Below are positions 21,802 to 30,221 of a stretch of DNA of 39,071 nucleotides, one piece after another. Origin of the DNA: Firmicutes bacterium UBA5449 (lineage in GTDB: Bacteria > Bacillota > SHA-98 > UBA4971); NCBI GenBank assembly GCA_002424305.1, contig DIQZ01000038.1, positions 17,506-56,576 of the forward strand, in the 5' to 3' direction. The translations under genes were made by a program, and so were the position numbers. Under the pieces are notes generated by a model. That model was given only the letters and a program-made list of their open reading frames with translations. It was not told the origin of the DNA and did no database searches. The first letter of the stretch is position 1, and every line of letters begins with the position of its first letter.

Positions 21802-22549
21802 TCAAATCCAATTGCCCTCAGCGCCTCTTCTCACCAATGAAGAGGTGTATGAGCTGAAGAAGCGTATCCGCGCAGGCGATAGTGATGCGCGTGGGGAATT
21901 GGTTTCCCGAAATTTACGCCTGGTGATGAGTTTGGTGAATAGATTCTCACGAGAGGCAGGTGACAAGGAAGACTTATTCCAGGTTGGATGTATTGGACTT
22001 CTGAAAGCAGCTGATAGGTTTGACGAATCATGCGGGACTCGTTTCTCTACATATGCCGTCCCGGTTATCCTCGGGACGATTCGGGAACACCTTCGTTCTA
22101 CCGGGCGACTTAAGATTGGAAGAACACTTAGGGATAGAGCTGCCAAGGTCGATGAAGCCTTAGACATTCTGAGAGCACGGTTAGGACGAGAGCCCGGTAT
22201 TGATGAAATTGCCGAAAAAACCGGCTTGTCTAAGGAAGAGATAGTTGAGGCTCAAGAAGTATTAAGGCCTGTAATGTCTCTCTCCGAACCCGCATCCTGC
22301 GACGATTCGCTGTATCTTGAGGATAGAATTGCCTCAGCTTCCTTTGTAGATGACAAGATAGACTCAATTGCTCTTCAACAAGCTATGATGTTCCTCGACT
22401 CTACTGAACGCGCCATAATCGAGATGAGGTTTTTCAGTGAGCTAAAACAGATGCAAGTAGCTGAACGGCTTGGTATCTCCCAGCCACAAGTCAGCAAGAT
22501 TGAAAAGAACGCGCTGAAGCGTTTGCGCCGGGAACTCGATGTCAGCTAA
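21785..22549 (+). CDS. sigF: RNA polymerase sigma factor SigF
   Basis: A 254-residue sigma factor, the first forespore-specific one. Region 2 is visible as NLRLVMSLVNRFSREAGDKE then DLFQVGCIGLLKAADRFD and STYAVPVILGTIREHLR. Region 3 has GREPGIDEIAEKTGLSKEEI. Region 4 ends with MQVAERLGISQPQVSKIEKN and ALKRLRREL. ATG 21785 follows AAGGA (21774-21778). A GTG directly before it is also in frame. The gene overlaps spoIIAB by 17 bases. No terminator is recognisable after it. Confidence 0.96.
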   Translation: MNRRFSQIQLPSAPLLTNEEVYELKKRIRAGDSDARGELVSRNLRLVMSLVNRFSREAGDKEDLFQVGCIGLLKAADRFDESCGTRFSTYAVPVILGTIREHLRSTGRLKIGRTLRDRAAKVDEALDILRARLGREPGIDEIAEKTGLSKEEIVEAQEVLRPVMSLSEPASCDDSLYLEDRIASASFVDDKIDSIALQQAMMFLDSTERAIIEMRFFSELKQMQVAERLGISQPQVSKIEKNALKRLRRELDVS

Positions 22550-22639
22550 GATCTGCTGCAGTTCTTTGCCATGTCTTCCTCTTCCCCACGTCTTGTCGAC
22601 GTCCGCTTGATTAGCAACCAAATCCCTTTGTTTCTGAGA

Positions 22640-22669
22640 GAATTAAACTCCTACCTCATGCGCATAATT
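22640..22669 (+). promoter_or_regulatory. SigG-like promoter of dodecin-spoVA
   Basis: GAATT (22640-22644), exact 18-base spacer, CATAATT (22663-22669). Compared with GHATR-N18-CATNHTA this is four of five and six of seven positions. spoVA of B. subtilis is SigG-dependent. The start near 22676 leaves the GGGGGG ribosome site at 22682-22687 on the transcript. The rest of the 146-base gap after sigF shows no gene. Confidence 0.5.
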
Positions 22670-22695
22670 AGAAAAGAGAAAGGGGGGCACAACAA

Positions 22696-22902
22696 GTGTC
22701 AGTAGTTAAGGTTGTAGAACTATTGGGTGAATCAACGACAAGCTGGGATCATGCGATACAGGAAGCTATCAGCGCAGCATCTGCCACCATTAGGAATATC
22801 ACAGGGGTTGAAGTTCTGAATATGACTGCTTCCGTGGAAGACGGCAAGATCAAGAAGTATAAAGCCAATGTAAACGTGGCTTTCTCTGTGGACGGTACCT
22901 AG
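22696..22902 (+). CDS. dodecin (flavin-binding protein)
   Basis: A 68-residue dodecin-family protein. Dodecins assemble as hollow dodecamers that bind flavin pairs and are thought to store or protect them. The family pattern is clear: VVKVVELLGESTTSWDHAIQ, SAASATIRNITGVEVLNM and a C-terminal strand pair DGKIKKYKANVNVAFSVDG. GTG 22696 has AAAGGGGGG 8 bases upstream. It sits between sigF and spoVAC, 35 bases ahead of the latter and in the same orientation, apparently as the first gene of the spoVA operon. I know of no such arrangement in Bacillus, where spoVAA and spoVAB occupy this place. Confidence 0.88.
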   Translation: MSVVKVVELLGESTTSWDHAIQEAISAASATIRNITGVEVLNMTASVEDGKIKKYKANVNVAFSVDGT

Positions 22903-22937
22903 CAGATATCTCATATTGATCAGGGGGTATACGTAGG

Positions 22938-23444
22938 GTGCCATCACAGAAAGCCAGACAGCAAATAACGAAGATGCCTGAGACTATCCAGGCGGCCCAG
23001 GAGCAAAAGCGCAGACAAAAGGTTTATGAGCAGCTGGTGGCAGAGAAGAAGCCAAAGCCTCCATATGTCCGAAACTTCCTTGCTGCATTCGTGACAGGAG
23101 GCACAATTTGCTTGTTAGGTCAAGGTGTCTTAAGTTTCTTTGTGCGGCGAGGCATGGATAACGTCGCTGCGACAGCTCCTACTCTTACAGTCATGATTCT
23201 GCTGGGAATTGTGCTGACCGCATTTGGGGTCTACGATGAACTGGCGGAATTTGCCGGAGCCGGGGCCGCGGTGCCCATTACAGGGTTTGCCAACACCATT
23301 GCTGCGTCTGCCATTGACTTTAAGCATGAGGGTTGGGTCTTAGGAATGGGGGCTAAGATGTTCATCATCGCAGGACCGGTAATAGTCTATGGTGTTTTGA
23401 GCGGTGTTTTTGCCGCGTTCGTGAAGTTAATTACTAAGTTGTAA
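22938..23444 (+). CDS. spoVAC: stage V sporulation protein AC
   Basis: A 168-residue inner-membrane protein of the SpoVA channel, which moves calcium-dipicolinate into the spore and out on germination. A basic, Gln-rich cytoplasmic head (about 1-45) precedes about four spans: FLAAFVTGGTICLLGQGVLS, TLTVMILLGIVLTAFGVY, GAGAAVPITGFANTIAASAI and FIIAGPVIVYGVLSGVFAAF. GTG 22938 follows AGGGGG (22922-22927). An alternative in-frame ATG lies at 22974 with a poorer site. Only AC, AD and AE are present, the minimal clostridial SpoVA set. Confidence 0.93.
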   Translation: MPSQKARQQITKMPETIQAAQEQKRRQKVYEQLVAEKKPKPPYVRNFLAAFVTGGTICLLGQGVLSFFVRRGMDNVAATAPTLTVMILLGIVLTAFGVYDELAEFAGAGAAVPITGFANTIAASAIDFKHEGWVLGMGAKMFIIAGPVIVYGVLSGVFAAFVKLITKL

Positions 23445-23465
23445 CGTGAAGGGACACACAATACT

Positions 23466-24476
23466 TTGGCATCAAAGAAAATTGGCAAGGCAACTATTAA
23501 GTTTACGAACCCTCCGGTAATTGCCGGGACAGGCACTATAGTAGGACCTATGGAAGGGCGTGGCCCCCTTGCCGATGATTTTGACGTAGCGCTGCCTGAT
23601 ATGACCTGTGGGGAGAAAACTGCGGAGAGAAGTGAACGGAAACTCCTGGAGCAAGCGGCTCAGATCGCATTAGAACGCTCAAGTGTAGATAAAAGTATGG
23701 TTGACTACTACATTGCAGGGGATCTTTTGAATCAGATTATCTCAGCAAGCTTTTCCGCAAGGCAGTTGGCGATACCTTTTTTGGGAGTCTATGGGGCATG
23801 CTCCACTTGTGCTATGGGGACAGCCCTTGGTGGGATGATTTTGGATGGTGGATTTGCCAACTATGTTCTAGTTGCTTGTTCCAGTCATTATCAGGCAGCA
23901 GAGCGCCAATTTCGGTATCCGATAGAGCTTAATATTAAGCATAAGACCACGTCTCAGTATACCGTGACCGGCGCAGGCGCTCTGGTTCTTGCATCTTCAG
24001 GGGAAGGTCCCAGGGTTACCTGGGCTACTACCGGTAAGGTGATAGATCTCGGGGTGAAGGATCAGTGTAACTTAGGAGCTGCTATGGCACCCGCTGCTGC
24101 AGACACATTTTTGCGGCACGTAGCTGATACGGGGCACGCCCCGGATACCTATGACCTGATTCTCACAGGAGACCTTGGGAGTCTTGGTAGTGAACTATTT
24201 AAGGCACTGGTGAAAGATGCAGGCTGCAACCTGCAAGGTAATTATAACGATTGCGGCCTTATGATTTTCGATACCAAGACTCAGCGGGTAGGGGCAGGGG
24301 GAAGTGGATGCGCGTGTTCAGCTGTTGTTACGTTCGGTCATGTATTGAAGCAGATGGAGAGGGGAAAACTCAAGAAGGTCTTACTCATAGCAACCGGTGC
24401 CTTGCTAAGTCCGTTAAGCTTCCAACAGGGGGAGAGCATTCCCGGAGTAGGTCATGCCATTGTAATAGAGCGGTAG
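23466..24476 (+). CDS. spoVAD: stage V sporulation protein AD
   Basis: A 336-residue thiolase-fold protein that binds dipicolinic acid for uptake during sporulation. It reads with close resemblance to B. subtilis SpoVAD: IAGDLLNQIISA, GVYGACSTCAMG, SSHYQAAERQFRYP, TVTGAGALVLAS, LILTGDLGSLGSEL, GGSGCACSAVVTFGHVLKQM and IATGALLSP. The start is TTG 23466 with GAAGGGA upstream. The length is the family's usual one. It lies on the outer face of the spore inner membrane in characterised species. Confidence 0.96.
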   Translation: MASKKIGKATIKFTNPPVIAGTGTIVGPMEGRGPLADDFDVALPDMTCGEKTAERSERKLLEQAAQIALERSSVDKSMVDYYIAGDLLNQIISASFSARQLAIPFLGVYGACSTCAMGTALGGMILDGGFANYVLVACSSHYQAAERQFRYPIELNIKHKTTSQYTVTGAGALVLASSGEGPRVTWATTGKVIDLGVKDQCNLGAAMAPAAADTFLRHVADTGHAPDTYDLILTGDLGSLGSELFKALVKDAGCNLQGNYNDCGLMIFDTKTQRVGAGGSGCACSAVVTFGHVLKQMERGKLKKVLLIATGALLSPLSFQQGESIPGVGHAIVIER

Positions 24477-24492
24477 AAGGAAGGTTGAACCT

Positions 24493-24843
24493 GTGGCCTA
24501 TTTGATCGCGTTTCTCATCGGAGGGACAATCTGTGGTCTGGGCCAGTTGATTCTGGACCTGACAACCCTCTCGCCCGGACATGTGCTCGTAATGTTCACA
24601 GTGCTTGGGGCTTTGGCAGGGGGCTTTGGTATTTATCAGCCTTTCCTCAAATTTGCAGGAGCAGGTGCACTGGTACCGGTCACAGGGTTTGGGGCGTCTA
24701 TCGCTAAAGGTTCTCTTCTGGAGGCACAGAGAATTGGTTTTATCGGACTTTTCACAGGGGCGTTTGAGTTTACAGGGCAGGGATTGGCGGTTGCTGTATT
24801 CTTCAGCGCCATTGCTGCCATTTTTTTCAATCCTCGGTCCTAA
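24493..24843 (+). CDS. spoVAE: stage V sporulation protein AE (SpoVAEB type)
   Basis: A 116-residue membrane protein with three to four hydrophobic spans (YLIAFLIGGTICGLGQLIL, VLVMFTVLGALAGGFGIY, GAGALVPVTGFGASIAKGSL, LAVAVFFSAIAAIFF). It is related in sequence to SpoVAC (shared FAGAGALVPVTGFG-type segment) and forms part of the same dipicolinate channel. GTG 24493 has AAGGAAGG upstream. No spoVAEA or spoVAF follows. A three-gene activase module starts after 53 bases. Confidence 0.93.
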   Translation: MAYLIAFLIGGTICGLGQLILDLTTLSPGHVLVMFTVLGALAGGFGIYQPFLKFAGAGALVPVTGFGASIAKGSLLEAQRIGFIGLFTGAFEFTGQGLAVAVFFSAIAAIFFNPRS

Positions 24844-24896
24844 GGATACAATCAACTTTCGCTCTTTTTCGCTTATGAGGATGGTGAGAATCGTCT

Positions 24897-25919
24897 TTGA
24901 GAGAGACCATAGGGTTTCCCCGAGCTCTTCTATTTTATTATTACTATCCGGCTTGGAGAGCATTCTTTGAATCCTTGGGTCAGATCTGCGTAGTCTCAGG
25001 CGAGACAACAAAGGCCGTAATTGACTCAGGGATTAAGGTTACAGTAGATGAAGCCTGTTTGCCTGTGAAAGCCTTCCACGGCCATGCGCTGAGCCTTTCT
25101 GACACATGTGACAGAGTATTCGTTCCAAGACTGGTGTCTGTAGAGAAAAAGGCGTACATATGTCCGAAGTTAATGGGCCTCCCTGATATGGTGAGACAGA
25201 ATTGCTCCGGCATTCGGCGCATTCTTGACCCTTGCATCGACATGAGTCGCAACTCCAGGGCATATAAAAGAGAGGTCTATGCCACAGGCAGGCTGTTCAC
25301 AGGAAACGGACGGAAGATACACGCAGCGAGGGAGAGAGCAAAACAGACATATCAAGCGTTTGCCAAGCTCCTCCAGGGGGGTCTTGCGCCGATTGACGCT
25401 ATGACAAGGCTGGATCTACTTGACACGCCTGGAGATAATGGTTCCCGCTCTTCTTTAGGTATTTCGACACCTGCCAAAGCTGAAAACAACCGACCCCTGG
25501 TCATCGGTCTTTTGGGCCATCCTTACATCATCTATGACTCTTTTCTCGGGATGAACGTGATGGAAAGACTTAGATTAATGGGTGCACATGTGGTGACCAT
25601 GGACATGCTGTCGCCTCAAGTGATTGAACAGGAGGCAGCAAAGTCCAAGAAGCGAGTGTTCTGGACAATAGGTAGGAAGCTGCTTGGAGCAGGTTACTAC
25701 TTTCTGAAACCCGGAATTGTTGACGGTTGTCTCCTTATGAGCTCGTTCGCTTGTGGGCCTGATGCTTTCATCGGCGAGTTTCTTCAGCAGGAGTCTATCA
25801 GGAGTGAGCGACAGGTTCCATTCATGACTATCACTGTGGATGAGCACACCGGAGAAGCCGGGGTTCTTACGAGACTTGAGGCTTTCATAGATATTTCTGA
25901 GAGGTCGATGTTAAGGTGA
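24897..25919 (+). CDS. DUF2229 / 2-hydroxyacyl-CoA dehydratase-like (HgdB-fold) protein, first subunit
   Basis: A 340-residue protein of the CoA-substrate-specific enzyme activase-related group. The start MRETIGFPRALLFYYYYPAW is typical DUF2229. Cysteines that could hold an iron-sulfur cluster sit in DEACLPVKAFHGH, YICPKLMGLP, RQNCSG and SSFACGPD. The C terminus ends DEHTGEAGVLTRLEAF, a motif shared with the next gene. The best start is TTG 24897 with GGTGAG (24883-24888). It overlaps the next gene by 4 bases (GTGA). In known systems such proteins work with an ATP-hydrolysing activase that injects low-potential electrons. The substrate here is unknown. The hydrophilic insert near residues 150-195 looks poorly conserved. 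Confidence 0.8.
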   Translation: MRETIGFPRALLFYYYYPAWRAFFESLGQICVVSGETTKAVIDSGIKVTVDEACLPVKAFHGHALSLSDTCDRVFVPRLVSVEKKAYICPKLMGLPDMVRQNCSGIRRILDPCIDMSRNSRAYKREVYATGRLFTGNGRKIHAARERAKQTYQAFAKLLQGGLAPIDAMTRLDLLDTPGDNGSRSSLGISTPAKAENNRPLVIGLLGHPYIIYDSFLGMNVMERLRLMGAHVVTMDMLSPQVIEQEAAKSKKRVFWTIGRKLLGAGYYFLKPGIVDGCLLMSSFACGPDAFIGEFLQQESIRSERQVPFMTITVDEHTGEAGVLTRLEAFIDISERSMLR

Positions 25920-27004
25920 AGCTGACCTTTGCACGTCTGGGTAATTTGCATATAGCAGGGAAAGCCATTTTTGAGGCACTGGAAGTCGATGTAGTGTTGC
26001 CTCCGCCTCCTACCAAACGCACAATGTCCCTTGGCTCGCTGCACTCCCCTGAATTTGCGTGTCTTCCCTTGAAAGTGAATATTGGAAACTACTTGGAAGC
26101 CATGGAGAAAGGGGCAAATACTATTGTAATGGTGGGCGGCATTGGGCCGTGCCGTGTCGGATTATACGGTGAAGTCCAAAGGCAAATCCTAGAGGGTCTC
26201 GGGCACGACATCAAGATGGTTGTGGTAGAACCCCCACAAGGGAGACTTAGCGGGGTATTACGGCAGTTGCGAGAGCTTACAGGAGCACAGACCATCACGC
26301 AGTACATCAAAGCTGCAAACATAGGTTGGCGAAAGCTTACCGCCATTGACGCCTTAGAGAAGCTTGCTCTCAAAGTGCGTCCGTTTGAAGAATCGAGAGG
26401 CGACGTTTCATCTGCCCTGAACACTGCTTTGATGCTGCTGGATGATGCTGATAACCCGAAAGATGTGGCTTGTGCCCTTGAAAAAGGGAAAACGATAATA
26501 GAGGTGTGCCACAAAAAGGACGACTCCGACAGACCGCAGATTGGTATTGTTGGAGAAGTGTTTATGGTTCTTGAGCCTTTTGTTAATTGTGAAATTGAAA
26601 AGTGCCTGGGCGAGATGGGAGTCGTGGTACATAGATCTATCTACCTCAGTGACTGGATAATGGAGCATGTAGTAAAGGATGCATTTCGCGTCTTGCGAAA
26701 ATCTAAGACTCCGTATGAGCTTGCCAAGCCATATCTGTGTCACTTCGTCGGGGGCCATGGCGTGGAAACCATAGCATCTACTGTAGACTATGCCAGGCAG
26801 GGATTGGACGGCGTAATCCAAATAGCTCCATTCACATGTATGCCGGAGATCATAGCTCAAGATCTACTTCCTACGGTTTCAAGAGATCTCGGAATTCCCG
26901 TAATGACTCTTGTCTTAGATGAGCATTCATCCGGCACCGGGGTCTTGACACGTCTCGAGGCTTTTGTTGATTTGGTTCAAATGTCCCGCTCTTCCAGGAG
27001 GTGA
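25916..27004 (+). CDS. DUF2229 / 2-hydroxyacyl-CoA dehydratase-like (HgdB-fold) protein, second subunit
   Basis: A 362-residue protein related to the preceding one. Both end DEH-x4-GVLTRLEAF-x-D. Candidate cluster cysteines are in EFACLPLKVNIGN, GGIGPCRVGLYGE and APFTCMPEIIAQ, with SF/PF-x-C-x-P corresponding to SSFACGPD of its partner. GTG 25916 overlaps the upstream stop by 4 bases, so the subunits are translationally coupled. The next gene, the ATPase activase, begins 6 bases after the stop. The pair looks like the two subunits of a dehydratase-type enzyme, but neither is the classical HgdA/HgdB, and its reaction is not known to me. Confidence 0.8.
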   Translation: MKLTFARLGNLHIAGKAIFEALEVDVVLPPPPTKRTMSLGSLHSPEFACLPLKVNIGNYLEAMEKGANTIVMVGGIGPCRVGLYGEVQRQILEGLGHDIKMVVVEPPQGRLSGVLRQLRELTGAQTITQYIKAANIGWRKLTAIDALEKLALKVRPFEESRGDVSSALNTALMLLDDADNPKDVACALEKGKTIIEVCHKKDDSDRPQIGIVGEVFMVLEPFVNCEIEKCLGEMGVVVHRSIYLSDWIMEHVVKDAFRVLRKSKTPYELAKPYLCHFVGGHGVETIASTVDYARQGLDGVIQIAPFTCMPEIIAQDLLPTVSRDLGIPVMTLVLDEHSSGTGVLTRLEAFVDLVQMSRSSRR

Positions 27005-27010
27005 TTCAAG

Positions 27011-28000
27011 GTGACAGGCTCAGGGTATCTCGGAGTGGATGTAGGCTCCGTCAGTACTAACGTGGTGTTGACAGATGATAGTGGAGCATTGCAGGAAAAG
27101 ATCTATTTAAGAACTCAGGGAGACCCAATAAGCGCTGTGAAAGAAGGGATGAGGCGTCTTGCCCCTGTTGCCAAGGATATAGAGATTCTGGGGGTGGGGA
27201 CATCAGGTAGCGGTAGAAAGCTAGCCGGAGTCGTTCTCGGAGCAGATTGCATTAAGAATGAGATCACCGCTCATGCAGTGGCAGCCAATTACGAACTGCC
27301 GGGTGTCAAGACAGTGATTGAAATCGGCGGCCAGGACTCAAAAATTATCATTCTGAGGCAGGGAGTTGTCATAGATTTCGCTATGAATACCGTATGCGCG
27401 GCAGGTACAGGCTCTTTTCTAGAGCAACAAGCTGCCAGACTGGGGATAGCCATAGATAGATTCGGAGAACTTGCGCTCGGATCCAGAACTCCTGTAAGAA
27501 TCGCCGGCAGATGCGCGGTATTCGCCGAGTCAGACATGATACATAAGCAGCAAATGGGTCACAGAATTGAAGATATTATTTTTGGTCTGTGCGAGGCACT
27601 TGTCCGGAACTACCTGAATAACGTAGGCAAAGGAAAGGTTATTGAGCCGCCTGTAGTTTTTCAAGGCGGTGTGGCAGCAAATGCCGGTATGAAGGCCGCT
27701 TTTGAAAAGGAACTTGGCACACAAGTGGTCGTACCCGAACACTATGATATGATGGGTGCCTTGGGAGCAGCATTAGTCGCTGCCGAAGAACGAAGCCGCA
27801 AAGACAGGCAATCCAGGTTTCGCGGTTTTCATGCATTTAACCGAGACTACGCGACTAAGACCTTCGAATGCAAAGGTTGCCCGAATCTTTGTGAAGTCGT
27901 GAATATTACCATGGACAATGAAACGATTGCAAGATGGGGTTCAAGGTGTGGCAAATGGGATTCGCTATTAAAGGGCGGAGACTCTCTTGACCCCAGGTAG
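27011..28000 (+). CDS. acyl-CoA dehydratase activase (BadF/BcrA/HgdC-type ASKHA ATPase)
   Basis: A 329-residue ASKHA-fold ATPase. Motifs: GVDVGSVSTNVVLTD (about 5-19), GVGTSGSGRKL, EIGGQDSKII, and the two Cys that ligate the shared [4Fe-4S] cluster in HgdC homologues, NTVCAAGTGSFLEQQ (about 125-139) and GRCAVFAESD (about 170-180). VVFQGGVAANAGMKAAFEKE and ALGAAL complete the fold. Known homologues hydrolyse ATP to push one electron into a dehydratase or reductase. The C terminus has an extra CKGCPNLCEV...GSRCGKW motif (about 291-323), which in large fused homologues leads into DUF2229. GTG 27011 has GGAGGTGA (26997-27004). Confidence 0.88.
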   Translation: MTGSGYLGVDVGSVSTNVVLTDDSGALQEKIYLRTQGDPISAVKEGMRRLAPVAKDIEILGVGTSGSGRKLAGVVLGADCIKNEITAHAVAANYELPGVKTVIEIGGQDSKIIILRQGVVIDFAMNTVCAAGTGSFLEQQAARLGIAIDRFGELALGSRTPVRIAGRCAVFAESDMIHKQQMGHRIEDIIFGLCEALVRNYLNNVGKGKVIEPPVVFQGGVAANAGMKAAFEKELGTQVVVPEHYDMMGALGAALVAAEERSRKDRQSRFRGFHAFNRDYATKTFECKGCPNLCEVVNITMDNETIARWGSRCGKWDSLLKGGDSLDPR

Positions 28001-28146
28001 CTTGCATGCTATTATGTGAAACAAGCTGGCGCTTGGATTAAAAGGGAATCTAAGGTATAGGCAAGATCCACTAGGATCAGTATTAATACACGTAAACTTG
28101 CGGACAGAGTGGGATGGTTCGCTGTTTTTGGATGGGAGAGGCGAAA

Positions 28147-29532
28147 TTGGAGTTATATGGGTCTGTACAGATTGCCGAGGATGGAGAATTAAAGATAGGT
28201 GGTTGTCGTGCCACTCGCCTTGCAAAAGACTTTGGCACTCCCCTTCACATCATGGATGAAGATGTGATACGTACTAAGTGTCGCGAGATGAAGACATCGC
28301 TTCTGAAACACTATCCAAACATCTTAGTGGCATATGCCAGTAAGGCTTTTTGCACACTTGCCATGTGTAGACTTGCCCATGAAGAGGCCCTGGGTCTTGA
28401 TGTGTGTTCCGGAGGGGAGCTGTTTACAGCGCTTGAGGCCGGGGTTCCACCGGAGAATATCCTATTTCACGGAAACTGCAAAACCCGGCAGGAGATCGAA
28501 ATGGGAGTCAGGGTCGGTGTTGGAAGGTTCGTCATAGATAACCTTGAAGAGCTTGATTTGCTCTCTGAGATATCACGAAGATTCAGGAGAAGAGTGCGTG
28601 TTCAGATTCGCCTTAACCCGGGCGTTGAAGCACATACACATGACTATATTAAGACAGGCCTCATAGATTCCAAGTTCGGGCTCGGAGTGATTGACGGGCA
28701 AGCGATGACAGCGGTGGAACGAGTACTTGCGTCAGAGTATCTTGTTCTTGAAGGCGTGCACAGCCATATCGGATCTCAAATACTTAATGTAGAACCGTAT
28801 GTTCTCGCAGCTCAAGTGGTTATGGAATTTGTGGGAGATGTGAAAGAGAAATACGGGTATGGTTTACGCGAAGTAAACTTGGGAGGCGGATTCGGTGTCA
28901 GATATAAATCCACTGATACCCCGCTGCAACTGGATGAGTATTCAAGAAGAATATCCCAGGTAATTCGTGAGTCATGTCATACCCAACGTCTGGATCTTCC
29001 CTGTATAATGGTGGAACCGGGACGCTATATCGTAGGTGAAGCAGGTACCACGTTATATACTATTGAGGCAATCAAAAACATACCCGGAATCCGAAAATAT
29101 GTTATGGTAGATGGTGGAATGTCAGAGAACCCCAGGGTCACATTGTACCAGGCCAAGTACGAAGCCATTGTGGCTAACAGGGCGTTGGAACAGCCTTCTG
29201 AGATAGTTTCCATAGCAGGGAAACATTGTGAAGAAGGGGATATGTTGGTTGTAGATACCAAGCTGCCACAAGTCAAACCCGGTGATTTGTTGGCAATCCG
29301 TACTACAGGGGCTTACCACTACTCCATGGCGAGCAACTATAATAGATATACAAGGCCTGCCGTGGTATTGGTAAATGCAGGTGTAGCTGATCTTATTATA
29401 GAAAGGGAAAGCTATGCCAACCTCATAGCAAGGGATAGGATACCGACAAGACTGGCTCAAGGTGGCACCGGGGAGATTGGTCCTCATTTACCGGCAGCGG
29501 GTATAACCAATGCTAGGATAGCGCCTGCTTAA
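28147..29532 (+). CDS. lysA: diaminopimelate decarboxylase
   Basis: A 461-residue PLP-dependent alanine-racemase-fold enzyme making L-lysine from meso-diaminopimelate. Visible: VAYASKAFCTLA with the PLP Lys (about residue 67), HGNCKTRQEI, LGGGFGVRY, EPGRYIVGEAGT and the C-terminal GAYHYSMASNYNRYTRP. I prefer TTG 28147, which has GGGAGAGG (28134-28141) 5 bases upstream and gives the usual MELYG-type start. ATG codons at 28114 and 28132 are in frame but lack good sites. The 146-base gap before it holds a small GATCC-ACTA-GGATC hairpin and no lysine riboswitch. lysA also follows the spoVA operon in B. subtilis. Confidence 0.93.
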   Translation: MELYGSVQIAEDGELKIGGCRATRLAKDFGTPLHIMDEDVIRTKCREMKTSLLKHYPNILVAYASKAFCTLAMCRLAHEEALGLDVCSGGELFTALEAGVPPENILFHGNCKTRQEIEMGVRVGVGRFVIDNLEELDLLSEISRRFRRRVRVQIRLNPGVEAHTHDYIKTGLIDSKFGLGVIDGQAMTAVERVLASEYLVLEGVHSHIGSQILNVEPYVLAAQVVMEFVGDVKEKYGYGLREVNLGGGFGVRYKSTDTPLQLDEYSRRISQVIRESCHTQRLDLPCIMVEPGRYIVGEAGTTLYTIEAIKNIPGIRKYVMVDGGMSENPRVTLYQAKYEAIVANRALEQPSEIVSIAGKHCEEGDMLVVDTKLPQVKPGDLLAIRTTGAYHYSMASNYNRYTRPAVVLVNAGVADLIIERESYANLIARDRIPTRLAQGGTGEIGPHLPAAGITNARIAPA

Positions 29533-29597
29533 TGACATTTTGTCTTAGCAGAGCATTCGTGCCCGGCCGCAGTACATGACCGTGCGGAGGGAGATAT

Positions 29598-30203
29598 ATG
29601 GCTAACTTATCTTCGATGCTTTTGACCCTACCCATAATATTATTGTCACTCACAGTTCATGAGTTTGCTCATGCTGCGGTGGCAAATGCTTTAGGAGATC
29701 CGACCCCGCGCTGGGAAGGTCGCCTTACCCTTAATCCCTTGGCTCATCTGGATGTTTTCGGTACTCTGTCGCTGATCATTACCCGTAGATTCGGTTGGGC
29801 AAAACCTGTACCGATAAACCCCGCATATTTCAAGAACTGGCGGCAGGGAATGGCATTGGTAGGCGTGGCAGGTCCGATATCCAATGTTATTCTGGCATTT
29901 CTGTTTACTCTGCCATTCAGATTGGGTATAAGGCTACCGTCTTACCTGGATCTTATTTGCTATTTTGCGGTTATCATTAATCTCGGCCTTGCATCATTCA
30001 ACCTCATTCCTATACCGCCTTTGGACGGTTCCAGATTACTTCTGGTGTTTTTGCGAGGCAAAAACCTTTACGTTTATCAGCAACTGGAGCAATATGGGCA
30101 GTTTATTCTGCTTCTCCTGATATTCACAGGAGCCACATCCACTTTAATGCTGCCAATCATGAGGTTCCTGGCCTTTCTTATTTCAGGCCGGAGGCTTTTC
30201 TAG
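29598..30203 (+). CDS. site-2 protease family (M50) membrane metalloprotease
   Basis: A 201-residue compact S2P-type protease. The zinc motif HEFAH lies in TVHEFAHAAVANALGDPTPR (about residues 20-39) in the first hydrophobic region. The second metal-ligand motif is NLIPIPPLDGSRLL (about 136-149). About five membrane spans are seen, among them MALVGVAGPISNVILAFLF and FILLLLIFTGATSTLMLPIM. ATG 29598 has GGAGGGAG (29586-29593). It precedes trpS by 18 bases, a pairing common in Bacillota. Its substrate is not known. The absence of a PDZ domain separates it from RseP and SpoIVFB. Confidence 0.9.
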   Translation: MANLSSMLLTLPIILLSLTVHEFAHAAVANALGDPTPRWEGRLTLNPLAHLDVFGTLSLIITRRFGWAKPVPINPAYFKNWRQGMALVGVAGPISNVILAFLFTLPFRLGIRLPSYLDLICYFAVIINLGLASFNLIPIPPLDGSRLLLVFLRGKNLYVYQQLEQYGQFILLLLIFTGATSTLMLPIMRFLAFLISGRRLF

Positions 30204-30221
30204 ACGAGGGGAGATAGACGC

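Noticed and set aside
24385..25011. 208-codon minus-strand frame across spoVAD, spoVAE and the DUF2229 gene
   Set aside because: Crosses three supported genes on the other strand and shows no protein-like pattern.
28001..28146. Lysine riboswitch before lysA
   Set aside because: The gap is 146 bases, too short for the roughly 170-base aptamer plus expression platform, and only a 5-pair hairpin is seen. A TTGGAT-17-TATAGG promoter reading is weak.
30204..30221. T-box leader for trpS
   Set aside because: Only 18 bases separate trpS from the upstream protease gene, so no T-box can be present.
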